From Halocynthiibacter styelae (lineage in GTDB: Bacteria > Pseudomonadota > Alphaproteobacteria > Rhodobacterales > Rhodobacteraceae), in NCBI RefSeq assembly GCF_016123485.1, contig NZ_JADCKQ010000010.1:106047-170046 (forward strand): DNA of 64,000 bases, in the 5' to 3' direction. Every line of letters starts with the position of its first letter. The stretch's first letter is position 1. Shown here one piece after another: positions 35,466 to 42,988 of this stretch. Below the pieces are notes generated by a model. That model did no database searches. It was not told the origin of the DNA and worked only from the letters and a program-made list of their open reading frames with translations. Position numbers and translations under genes: made by a program.

Positions 35466-35726
35466 ATGAATATCTCAAAACAGGAACAGCGCGTGTTGCA
35501 CGTGCTGGCACAAGGCGGGCATATCCGCTTTGAACGGGCGTCAGACGGGCGCGTGACGGAAGCGGACTGCTTTACGCATAATGGCATGATATACAGCGAT
35601 ATGACGCTGGCGATCCTGCAGAAACTGAAACGAAAACGATTGATTGAATCTCGCAATTCCAGCCCGTACCGGATTTCCGGCAAAGGGCGGCGATCCGTGC
35701 GGTCGCGGATGGATAACCGGATATGA
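35466..35726 (+). CDS. yjhX: YjhX family toxin-like protein
   Basis: This 86-residue protein matches the pattern of E. coli YjhX (UPF0386): MNISKQEQRVLHVLAQGGHIRFERASDGRVTEADCFTHNGMIYSDMTLAILQKLKRKRLIESRNSSPYRIS, which looks like a small winged-helix fold with a basic C-terminus. YjhX is listed as a toxin, with the neighbouring acetyltransferase-like yjhQ proposed as partner. Here too a GNAT gene follows at once. No activity has been shown for this type of protein to my knowledge, so the toxin label is tentative. Confidence 0.78.
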   Translation: MNISKQEQRVLHVLAQGGHIRFERASDGRVTEADCFTHNGMIYSDMTLAILQKLKRKRLIESRNSSPYRISGKGRRSVRSRMDNRI

Positions 35727-35740
35727 CAGGAGAGAACGAA

Positions 35741-36238
35741 ATGAAGATACGTGATGAAAAACCCGCAGATTTTGCCTCGATGGATCGCGTTTGCGAAGCC
35801 GCATTCGCGACGGTCTCGTATGGCAGTCCTCATGATTCAAAGATCACAGGGCTGTTGCGAGACGCTGGCGCGCTGGCGGTGTCCTTGGTCGCGGATGAGG
35901 CGGGCGCGATTCTTGGTCACGTCAGTTTTTCGCCCGTGATCATCGGAGACACTGGCAAGGGTTGGTTCTGCCTTGGCCCTGTGGCTGTCGCGCCGGATCA
36001 GCATGGGACGGGCATCGGATCAAAGCTGATCCGGGACGGGCTTGCACGCTTAAAGGAAATGGGCGCGCTGGGCTGTGTGCTGCTGGGCAATCCCGCCTAT
36101 TATGCACGGTTTGGTTTTGACGTTCAAAACGGCCTGCTTATGGATGGCGAAGCCAGCCCTTACCTTCAGGTGCTGACTTTCCAAGGCGACGCGCCAGGTG
36201 GCGAGGTCACGTTTCATCCGGCTTTCTTTGAAGGCTAG
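35741..36238 (+). CDS. GNAT family N-acetyltransferase
   Basis: This 165-residue protein has the GNAT fold: IRDEKPADFASMDRVCEAAF, then VSLVADEAGAILGHVSFSPV, the acetyl-CoA loop LGPVAVAPDQHGTGIGSKLIRDGLARLKEMG near residues 72-103, and GNPAYYARFGFD near residue 115, a pattern of the YjhQ/PA4866-like predicted acetyltransferases. AGGAG suits the ATG at 35741; an ATG at 35723 overlapping the yjhX stop is also possible. It is co-transcribed with the YjhX-like gene and may be its functional partner. A strong terminator follows. Confidence 0.85.
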   Translation: MKIRDEKPADFASMDRVCEAAFATVSYGSPHDSKITGLLRDAGALAVSLVADEAGAILGHVSFSPVIIGDTGKGWFCLGPVAVAPDQHGTGIGSKLIRDGLARLKEMGALGCVLLGNPAYYARFGFDVQNGLLMDGEASPYLQVLTFQGDAPGGEVTFHPAFFEG

Positions 36239-36245
36239 ATACAAA

Positions 36246-36273
36246 AACGCCCCGGTCAGATGGCCGGGGCGTT
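36246..36273. terminator. Bidirectional terminator after the acetyltransferase gene
   Basis: A perfect ten-base GC-rich stem (36246-36255 with 36264-36273) has an eight-base loop and A/T flanks, between convergent genes. Confidence 0.85.
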
Positions 36274-36293
36274 TGCTTGGATATGGAGGTTGA

Positions 36294-37616
36294 TCAGTCG
36301 ATCTCGTCTGGCAGCACCAGGTTCAGAACCACAGCCATCAGCGCGGTTGGCGCAACGGCAGAGGTTGCCAGAACCTTAAGAACGCCTGGCAGATACTGCA
36401 CTGCAGTTGGCACAAGGTTCAGGCCCAGACCGGCAGCAAGTGAAATCGCGATGATGATCATATTGCGGCGGTTCATGTTGACTTCGGTCAGAACATTCAG
36501 ACCGGCGGATGCCACCATGCCGAACATCACGATCACACCACCGCCGAGAACCGGCAGAGGCATGGATGCGATGACAGCGCCGATTTTGGGCAGCAGACCA
36601 CAGATGATCAGGAAGATCGCGCCGATGGTCACAACATGGCGGCTCATAACGCCGGTCATGCCAACGATGCCAACGTTCTGGCTGAAGGATGTGTTTGGCA
36701 GACCACCAAAGACAGAAGCCACAGCCGTGCCCAGACCATCGGCATAGGTCGCGCCTGCGATTTCCTCGTCGGTTGCATCGCGTCCTGCACCGGCTTTGGT
36801 GGTGGCAGAGGCATCGCCCACGGTTTCGATTGCGGAAACGACGGAGATCAGGGTGACAGCAACAACTGCGCCAAGGTTGAATTCAAACCCGTACGGCATG
36901 ACGTGGATGGAAGTGATCCAGTCGGCACCCGCGACTTTGTCAAAGCTGACCATGCCCAGCATATAGGCCAGGATGTAAGATACGATCATGCCGATCAGGA
37001 TTGCGGCGTTGGAAATTGTGCCTTTGGTCCAGAATTTCAGGCCAAGCGCGACAACAACCACTGTTAAGGCAACAGACCAGTGTTTCAGGGAACCAAAGCT
37101 TTCGGCTTCCATCTGGAAGGGGGCAGCACCACCGGCGGCGTATTTGATCGCCACAGGGATCAGGTACAGACCAATCGCCAGAATGACGAGGCCGGTGACC
37201 AGAGGTGGGAACAGAAAACGCAGGTGCTGAATGACAGACCCCAGCGCAAAATGGATGATGCCACCGATCAGACAGGCTGTCAGCGCGACGCCCAGACCCT
37301 GTGTTGCAGCGATACCGGCCAGCACGCCAACGAAGGCAAAGCTTGTGCCCTGCATGATGGGCAGGCGTGCGCCAATGGGGCCAACGCCCACGGTCTGAAA
37401 CAGGGTCGCGATGCCTGCAAACAGCATGGCCATCTGGATCAGGTAAACCTGTTCCGCGCCACCAAATGCAAGGCCCGCAGCCCCTGCGACGATGATGGAT
37501 GGGGTGACGTTGGATGCAAACATGGCCAGCACGTGTTGCAGGCCAAGTGGTATCGCTGTTGCCAGCGGTGGTGTGTTGTTCGGATCGCGCATGGCGTCCG
37601 TTGTCATATCAGTCAT
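36294..37616 (-). CDS. Nucleobase:cation symporter-2 permease (xanthine/urate type)
   Basis: This 440-residue membrane permease has about 14 helices and NCS2 signatures: PLGLQHVLAMFASNVTPSIIVAGAAGL at the start, PIMQGTSFAFVGVLAGIA, LSYADG-like ATYADGLGTAVASVFGGLPNTSFSQNVGIVGMTGVMSRHVV near residues 305-345 with the substrate-proximal Gln-Asn. The frame is open upstream but the ATG at 37616 is preceded by GGGAGGAG. It lies next to allA and puuE, so uric acid or xanthine uptake is likely. Confidence 0.88.
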   Translation of the reverse strand: MTDMTTDAMRDPNNTPPLATAIPLGLQHVLAMFASNVTPSIIVAGAAGLAFGGAEQVYLIQMAMLFAGIATLFQTVGVGPIGARLPIMQGTSFAFVGVLAGIAATQGLGVALTACLIGGIIHFALGSVIQHLRFLFPPLVTGLVILAIGLYLIPVAIKYAAGGAAPFQMEAESFGSLKHWSVALTVVVVALGLKFWTKGTISNAAILIGMIVSYILAYMLGMVSFDKVAGADWITSIHVMPYGFEFNLGAVVAVTLISVVSAIETVGDASATTKAGAGRDATDEEIAGATYADGLGTAVASVFGGLPNTSFSQNVGIVGMTGVMSRHVVTIGAIFLIICGLLPKIGAVIASMPLPVLGGGVIVMFGMVASAGLNVLTEVNMNRRNMIIIAISLAAGLGLNLVPTAVQYLPGVLKVLATSAVAPTALMAVVLNLVLPDEID

Positions 37617-37689
37617 TGGTTTCTCCTCCCGTTTGACTGTCCCTCGGTGGTCCTTGCAGACCCTTTTTGTAAGGCCGTTGAAACGGCTC

Positions 37690-38193
37690 TTATTCTGGTT
37701 TGGCGACTGTCCAGGTCGTGTCAAACCAGTGTTCTTCCAGGTTATCAGCCGCATCACCTTCCGTGGCGATCCGGTCGATGACCGCAAACAGGCCCGGCGC
37801 GTGCAGAGGTGTCAGAACTCCGTGCCAGGTGTTGCGGTGAAAATTGATAGCCTGTCCCGCTTCGGTCAGAAACGCGCGGGGCGTGCCCGGTTTGCCGCCT
37901 TCATCGGGTGCGACGATCACCAGAAACCCATGTTGGGTCATCGGCACAAAAGCCTGACAGCCCAGCGGGTGGCGTTCCATCATATCCAACGTGTAGGGCA
38001 GGGCGCGGGGCGTTGCGTTAAACAGGCTGACACCCATGCGCCCGCCGTCAAAATCAATATGTGCCTTGTCGTGATACCGGCCACACATGCCCTGATTGAT
38101 CATCACATCCGGTTCGCCTTCGATCTGCATGAGATCACCGAAAGGCGCGAAAGCGTCGCGCGTCATGGGTTCGGTATGAAGGGGGCGGGTCAT
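37690..38193 (-). CDS. allA: Ureidoglycolate lyase
   Basis: This 167-residue enzyme splits (S)-ureidoglycolate into glyoxylate and urea, the last step of allantoin use. Features: an AFAPFGDLMQIEGEPDVMINQG opening, GRMGVSLFNATPRALPYTLDMMERHPLGCQAFVPMTQHGFLVIVAP with the catalytic region, and AINFHRNTWHGVLTPLHAPGLFAVIDRIA near the end. The start overlaps the stop of the upstream puuE-uraD gene by four bases (38190-38193), so the two are translated together. Confidence 0.92.
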   Translation of the reverse strand: MTRPLHTEPMTRDAFAPFGDLMQIEGEPDVMINQGMCGRYHDKAHIDFDGGRMGVSLFNATPRALPYTLDMMERHPLGCQAFVPMTQHGFLVIVAPDEGGKPGTPRAFLTEAGQAINFHRNTWHGVLTPLHAPGLFAVIDRIATEGDAADNLEEHWFDTTWTVAKPE

Positions 38194-39617
38194 AGCGCGC
38201 TCTCCAGGCTATCAGAAAGACGATACCAGGCGATGCGTTCCACCTGTTTGCAGGCCTCAGCAAATTCTGTGGCGCTGTCATTGCTGATGCGCCGTTCAAA
38301 CGCCGCCATGATTGACGCCTTATCATTGTCGCGCACGGCGATGATGAAAGGGAAGCCGTGTTTGGCAACATATTCGCTGTTTTGGCGCGTGAAGGTGTCA
38401 CGTTCCTGATCTGTCAGCATATCAAGACCGGCGCTGGCCTGTTCCGATGTGCTTTCGTCTGTCAGGCGACCGGCGGCGGCGAGCTTGCCAGCCAGGTCCG
38501 GGTGGGCGTTCAGAACCCCAAGGCGGGCGTCATGATCCGCGGCACGGAAGGCACGACACAGCAGGCTGTGAACGCCTTCAAGGCAATCATGCGCCGGGCC
38601 TTTTTCAAGATCATGGGCATTTTCGGCAACCCAGGCGGAGTGTTCAAAGATGCCGCCATAGGCCGCGACAAAGGCTTCGCGTGACATTTGCGATGGCCGG
38701 GCCCATTGCGCAGGGGCCGGGTGATGTTCCTGCCAGTGTCGCGCAATGTCGATGCGACGCGGGAACCAGACATCTTCATGGGACATAGCGTATTCAATGA
38801 AGTCGCGCAGGGCCTCAATCCGGCCAGGGCGACCCAACAGGCGGCAGTGAATGCCGATCGACATCATCTTTGCTTTGCCCTCTTCGCCTTCGCGATACAG
38901 CGCATCAAAGCTGTCACGCAGGTAGCTGAAGAACTGATCGCCACAGTTAAAGCCCTGCGGCGTGGCGAAACGCATATCGTTTGCATCCAGCGTATAGGGA
39001 ATGATCAGCTGATCGCGGCCATTGTGGTGGCGCCAGTGCGGCAGATCATCGTCATAGGTGTCCGAGATATAATCAAAACCGCCCTCGCTCGTGACGATGT
39101 CTACAGTGTTGACGGAACAGCGGCCCGTGTACCAGCCGGTGGGGCGGGTGCCTGTGACTTCGGTATGCAGTTTGATCGCGGCTTCCATATCGGCGCGTTC
39201 GGTTTCCACATTGGCGTCTTTATATTCGATCCACTTCAGCCCGTGGCTGGCGATTTCCCAATCGGATGCCAGCATCGCCGCGACTTGTGCGGGGGAACGG
39301 GCCAAGGCCGTTGCAACGCCGTAAACGGTTGGACGGATCTGCATTTCATTGAACAGACGGTGCAAACGCCAGAAGCCGGAACGCGCGCCATATTCATAGA
39401 TGCTTTCCATGTTCCAGTGGCGCTGGCCGTACCATTGCGCGGCCCCGACGATTTCGGACAGGAAGGCTTCGGATGCCTCATCCCCATGCAGAACGCAGTT
39501 TTCCCCGCCTTCTTCATAATTCACCACAAATTGCACAGCAATTTTCGCCCCGCCGGGCCATTTCGGATCGGGGGTATTTGCGCCATAGCCAAGCATGTCA
39601 CGCGGGTAATTCTGCAC
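38190..39617 (-). CDS. puuE: Allantoinase PuuE fused to OHCU decarboxylase UraD
   Basis: This 475-residue protein joins two consecutive enzymes of urate breakdown. Residues 1 to about 300 are a metal-independent PuuE allantoinase of the polysaccharide deacetylase fold (RDMLGYGANTPDPKWPGGAKIAVQFVVNYEEGGE, GWYTGRCSVNT, YDDDLPHW, DLQ-like FNCGDQFFSYL). Residues from about 310 are a UraD-type 2-oxo-4-hydroxy-4-carboxy-5-ureidoimidazoline decarboxylase (FVAAYGGIFEHSAWVAENA, LNAHPDLAGKL, LTDQERDTFTRQNSEYVAKHGFPFIIAVR). The order is reversed relative to the pathway. It is coupled to allA. Confidence 0.93.
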   Translation of the reverse strand: MQNYPRDMLGYGANTPDPKWPGGAKIAVQFVVNYEEGGENCVLHGDEASEAFLSEIVGAAQWYGQRHWNMESIYEYGARSGFWRLHRLFNEMQIRPTVYGVATALARSPAQVAAMLASDWEIASHGLKWIEYKDANVETERADMEAAIKLHTEVTGTRPTGWYTGRCSVNTVDIVTSEGGFDYISDTYDDDLPHWRHHNGRDQLIIPYTLDANDMRFATPQGFNCGDQFFSYLRDSFDALYREGEEGKAKMMSIGIHCRLLGRPGRIEALRDFIEYAMSHEDVWFPRRIDIARHWQEHHPAPAQWARPSQMSREAFVAAYGGIFEHSAWVAENAHDLEKGPAHDCLEGVHSLLCRAFRAADHDARLGVLNAHPDLAGKLAAAGRLTDESTSEQASAGLDMLTDQERDTFTRQNSEYVAKHGFPFIIAVRDNDKASIMAAFERRISNDSATEFAEACKQVERIAWYRLSDSLESAL

Positions 39618-39768
39618 GATTTTTCCTCATTCGCGGATTGTTGATTTGATGTTAGCTTAAAATAATCTTTCGCACCTTCAAAATTTTCCTCAAACTGTTT
39701 CCCATGAGTGCAACTTTCCCGAAGGGAAAAATGCAGGCAAAACGGTTAAAACTGCAGGAGACGCAAAA

Positions 39769-40122
39769 ATGGCTGGCTGGTTAAGCACACATGTTCTGGA
39801 TACGGCAAAGGGCTGCCCGGCAGACGGCATTAAGATTGAACTGTATAAGGTCACGGGAAATTCTCACAAAAAGATTGCAGAAAGCGTGACCAATGCAGAT
39901 GGGCGCACCGACAGTCCGATCCTGCCGGAAGGCCAGTTTAAGACCGGCACCTATGAGCTGATCTTTTTTGCGGGCGATTATCTGCGCGCCACCGGCCAGG
40001 TGGACGAGGACATTCTGTTCCTTGATCAGGTGCCGATCCGCTTTGGTATGAATGAAGACAGCCACTATCACGTGCCGCTGCTTCTGTCGCCTTACGGCTG
40101 TTCAACCTATCGCGGCAGTTGA
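39769..40122 (+). CDS. uraH: 5-Hydroxyisourate hydrolase (transthyretin-like)
   Basis: This 117-residue enzyme hydrolyses the unstable product of urate oxidation, 5-hydroxyisourate, to OHCU. The N-terminal motif LSTHVLDTAKGCPADGIKIEL, the central PLLLSPYGCSTYRGS end with the diagnostic YRGS tetrapeptide, and the short length all fit. AGGAG lies before the ATG. It diverges from puuE-uraD across 150 bases, which must hold both promoters; the TetR gene ends one base after its stop on the other strand. Confidence 0.95.
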   Translation: MAGWLSTHVLDTAKGCPADGIKIELYKVTGNSHKKIAESVTNADGRTDSPILPEGQFKTGTYELIFFAGDYLRATGQVDEDILFLDQVPIRFGMNEDSHYHVPLLLSPYGCSTYRGS

Positions 40123-40842
40123 TCAGGCAATGCCCCGGGCGTAACCTGTCAGGATCTGGTGGAATTCATCCCTGAATGAGATAAAGGAATGGTTCAGCCC
40201 CGCCTGTTCTGATGCCTCGCGTACAATTGCGCTGCGGTTGGTTATAGGCCAAAGCCCGGCAAGAATGACATAAGCGGTGCGAATGAACAGCACCGCTTTC
40301 ATTTTGTCCGTGACGATGTTCAGATCCAGCAGGACATTGCACCAGTCTTCCAGCTGACGGGCTGATTCCTGTTTGATGGCGATCAGGGCTTCTAGGCTGA
40401 TATTCTGTTCAAGATTTGCCCCCATATCACTGGCAAGCTTGCAGAACAGCGGACGTTTCACACAAAGATCAACATAGGCGGCGGCTGCCTCTGTCAGATC
40501 CCGGCAACCGGCCAGGGCCACGCGCATGTCTTCGGCCATGGTTCTGGATTCGCTCATCAGAAGCCAGGCCAGAATCTCTTCTTTGCTGCGGAAATAGCGG
40601 TAGAAAGCGGATTTGGTGATCCCGGTTTCGGCCGCGATCCCCGCAAGTGTCAACGCGTCCGGACCATCCCGCAGCGCAACCTGGCGGGCAGCTATAAGAA
40701 TTTGCTGCTTGCGCACTGATTTTTGTTCAGGTTTTCGGGCGCGTATGAATTTTTCTTTTTCCATAAGGGTTTGTGCCATATCTGATCGTGGGGCGAAAGA
40801 TTGGAATACTGATCTGAAGCCTGGTGTCGCCTGTTCTTCCAT
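40123..40842 (-). CDS. TetR family transcriptional regulator
   Basis: This regulator is about 239 residues from the ATG at 40842; a TTG at 40857 or an ATG at 40779 are possible starts. The helix-turn-helix is RKQQILIAARQVALRDGPDALTLAGIAAETGITKSAFYRYFRSKEEILAWLL. The C-terminal part is a helical ligand-binding domain. It is divergent from a short-chain dehydrogenase gene, and a long palindrome lies between them, so it very probably represses that gene and itself. It is unlikely to control the purine genes on its far side. Confidence 0.88.
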   Translation of the reverse strand: MEEQATPGFRSVFQSFAPRSDMAQTLMEKEKFIRARKPEQKSVRKQQILIAARQVALRDGPDALTLAGIAAETGITKSAFYRYFRSKEEILAWLLMSESRTMAEDMRVALAGCRDLTEAAAAYVDLCVKRPLFCKLASDMGANLEQNISLEALIAIKQESARQLEDWCNVLLDLNIVTDKMKAVLFIRTAYVILAGLWPITNRSAIVREASEQAGLNHSFISFRDEFHQILTGYARGIA

Positions 40843-40862
40843 ACAAAATTCCGACAAATCTC

Positions 40863-40889
40863 ATTTAAGAGAATTATATTCACTTAAAT
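40863..40889. promoter_or_regulatory. 27-base palindromic operator for the TetR regulator
   Basis: Left arm ATTTAAG-A-GAAT (40863-40874) and right arm ATTC-A-CTTAAAT (40878-40889) surround a central TAT. The arms match completely except for one base in each. The site contains TATATT-like -10 sequence and lies between the two divergent start codons, as expected for a TetR operator controlling both genes. Confidence 0.75.
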
Positions 40890-40922
40890 GGGGCAAGTAT
40901 GAAACACCGGAGGTTGAATGAT

Positions 40923-41792
40923 ATGCCTGATCTGACCGGTAGGGTTTCAGTTGTAACAGGTGGGAATGTCGGGCTGGGGTTTCGGTCTGCGCTGGAACTG
41001 TGCCGGAATGGGGCTGATGTTGTCATTGCCTGCCGCCGCCCGGATGCGGGACAGGCCGCGATCACGCGCATTCTGGCAGAGGTACCGGATGCCCGGATTC
41101 GCTGCATCGCCATGGATCTGACGGATTTTACTTCGGTACAGCGGTTTGCAGATGAGTTTTGTGAAGGATACGCACGGCTTGATATTCTGCTGAACAACGC
41201 GGGTGTCGTGAACCTTGAAGAGCTGCGTCACACAGCGGATGGCCATGAGATGCATATGGCGACGAACCACTACGGGCATTTTGCATTGACGGGGCATCTG
41301 TTTGGCCTGCTTTGTGCCACGCCCGGGGCACGGGTGGTGACTGTTTCCAGCGGCGGTTACCGGGCGGGGGAGATCCGTTTTGATGATATGGACTGGCGCA
41401 AGCGGCCTTATTCCCGGCTGAAGTCTTACGGCACCAGCAAGCTTGCGAATGTGTTGTTCATGCGTGCCCTGCAGCGCCGGTTTGAAGCCGCCGGGGCAGA
41501 TGCGATCTCGCTTGGTGCGCATCCGGGATTAAGCGGGACAGAGCGGCAGCAAAGCATCGGCATGGGCGGATGGCTGACACGCATTCTGGCATCCCCTGTT
41601 GCGATCGGGGTGGCCCCACAGTTATGTGCCGCAACATGCCCCACTGCACAGGCGGGAGAATATTATGGCCCGCGCTTCGGGATCCGCGGCGCGCCCCGGG
41701 CCGAAGAGATCAAACCGGTCGGTTGTGACGACGATACGGGTGAAAAGCTCTGGGGGCTGTCCGCTGAGGTGACCGGCGTGTCTTTTGGCTGA
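40923..41792 (+). CDS. Short-chain dehydrogenase/reductase
   Basis: The 289-residue enzyme has the classical Rossmann signature TGGNVGLGFRSALEL, the NNAG motif (LLNNAGVVN), the catalytic Ser (VTVSSGGY) and the YGTSK pair in SYGTSKLANVLFMRAL. It resembles retinol-dehydrogenase/WW-oxidoreductase-like members that act on bulky alcohols or aldehydes. GGAGG at 40909-40913 favours the ATG at 40923 over 40899. Controlled, by position, by the divergent TetR protein. Substrate unknown. Confidence 0.88.
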   Translation: MPDLTGRVSVVTGGNVGLGFRSALELCRNGADVVIACRRPDAGQAAITRILAEVPDARIRCIAMDLTDFTSVQRFADEFCEGYARLDILLNNAGVVNLEELRHTADGHEMHMATNHYGHFALTGHLFGLLCATPGARVVTVSSGGYRAGEIRFDDMDWRKRPYSRLKSYGTSKLANVLFMRALQRRFEAAGADAISLGAHPGLSGTERQQSIGMGGWLTRILASPVAIGVAPQLCAATCPTAQAGEYYGPRFGIRGAPRAEEIKPVGCDDDTGEKLWGLSAEVTGVSFG

Positions 41793-41833
41793 CCGGGATC
41801 CCGGAAAATCCTTGTTCACATTTTGGTTCGTCA

Positions 41834-41875
41834 AATATCCCGGGGTGTTCCGCAGGGACGGGGCAGCGCCCCCGC
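41834..41875 (-). repeat. Dispersed multi-hairpin repeat, copy E
   Basis: On the minus strand: GGGGGCGCTGCCCC, then GTCCCTGCGGAAC (degenerate middle stem), then CCCCGGGATATTT. It lies between the convergent SDR and LysR genes. Confidence 0.6.
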
Positions 41876-41944
41876 AGGCGCAGCCTGCCCGGCCCAACAG
41901 GGGGTGTATTCTCTGAATACGTGCCCCTGGCGGGAGCCACCCGG

Positions 41945-42865
41945 TCAATTCAGGTCAGAACTTCCCTGAAACAGAGCCTTCACCCGGTCTGCCATGAAAT
42001 CAATAAACAGGCGGGATTTTGGGTCCTGATGGCGGCGGTGGGCGTAAAGCAGGGCCAGCTGCACGGGTTGGGGCGGGGTTTCTGTGGCGACGGGCACAAG
42101 CCGGCCTTCCGCCAGGTGTTGCGCCACTTCAAAATGCGGTTTCAGCACAATCCCCTGACCTTCCAGCGCCCAGTTGGTCAGTACATCGCCGTCATCGGTT
42201 TCAAACGGGCCGGTGATGGCAAAGCGCTTTGGGCCTTGCGGGGTTTCAAGTAGCCACTGAAATTCCGGCGCACCAGGGAAGCGCAGAATCAGGCAATCAT
42301 GTTTCTGCGCTACAAGATCCGCACCATTCTGCGGCATGCCACGGGCTTTGATATATTCAGGTGACGCACAGAGCAGGCGTTCACAATCCGCAATTTTACG
42401 GATCTTCAGGTTGCTGTCTTCCGGTGTGCCCAGAAAAAACGCCACATCCAGGCCTTCCTGGGTCAGATCAATACGCCGGTCAGACAGGCGCAGGCGCACG
42501 TCAATCAGCGGGTATTCTTTGGTGAACTCCGGCAGAAGCGGCGCGATATAGCGTCGCCCAACACCCAGAGGGGCTGCGATATACAGGGACCCACGGGGAT
42601 TGCTGGTGACATCGGAAATCGCAGCTTCGGCATCTTCCACGGCCTCAATAATGCGCTGGGCCCCCTCATAGAAGATCTTCCCTTGTTCAGTGGCATTCAG
42701 GGACCGGGTTGTGCGTTGAAACAGGCGCACATTCAGGTGATTTTCGAGCTGCGAAATTCTGGAAGAGGCCACGGCAGGGGAAATGCGCTGATCGCGGGCG
42801 GCAGCAGACATGGACCCAAGTTCATACACGCGCACAAAGGTACGGATGTTTTCAAAGTAAGACAT
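41945..42865 (-). CDS. LysR family transcriptional regulator
   Basis: This 306-residue LysR-type regulator has the N-terminal winged helix (YFENIRTFVRVYELGSMSAAARDQRISPAVASSRISQLENHLNVRLFQRTTRSLNATEQG) and a periplasmic-binding-protein-like effector domain. The ATG at 42865 is preceded by AGGAAA and matches the family start; the frame is open further upstream. It diverges from the urate hydroxylase gene with repeated TTTATCA sites between, so urate or an intermediate is the probable effector and puuD the target. Confidence 0.9.
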   Translation of the reverse strand: MSYFENIRTFVRVYELGSMSAAARDQRISPAVASSRISQLENHLNVRLFQRTTRSLNATEQGKIFYEGAQRIIEAVEDAEAAISDVTSNPRGSLYIAAPLGVGRRYIAPLLPEFTKEYPLIDVRLRLSDRRIDLTQEGLDVAFFLGTPEDSNLKIRKIADCERLLCASPEYIKARGMPQNGADLVAQKHDCLILRFPGAPEFQWLLETPQGPKRFAITGPFETDDGDVLTNWALEGQGIVLKPHFEVAQHLAEGRLVPVATETPPQPVQLALLYAHRRHQDPKSRLFIDFMADRVKALFQGSSDLN

Positions 42866-42893
42866 GTCTGTTTTCCTTTGCGCTCGCCTGTAT

Positions 42894-42944
42894 TTTATCA
42901 CAGAATTTGAAACTGTCGGGAAATTTATCAAATAGCAAGATAAA
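42894..42944. promoter_or_regulatory. Candidate LysR binding sites upstream of puuD
   Basis: TTTATCA occurs at 42894-42900 and again at 42924-42930, thirty bases or about three helix turns apart. The second copy is the left half of a perfect inverted repeat TTTATC-N9-GATAAA (42924-42944). Placement between the LysR gene and puuD fits a regulator binding region. Confidence 0.55.
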
Positions 42945-42988
42945 ACCTGACGTGGCATAACAAGACAACCAACAGGAGGGCGCACCCA

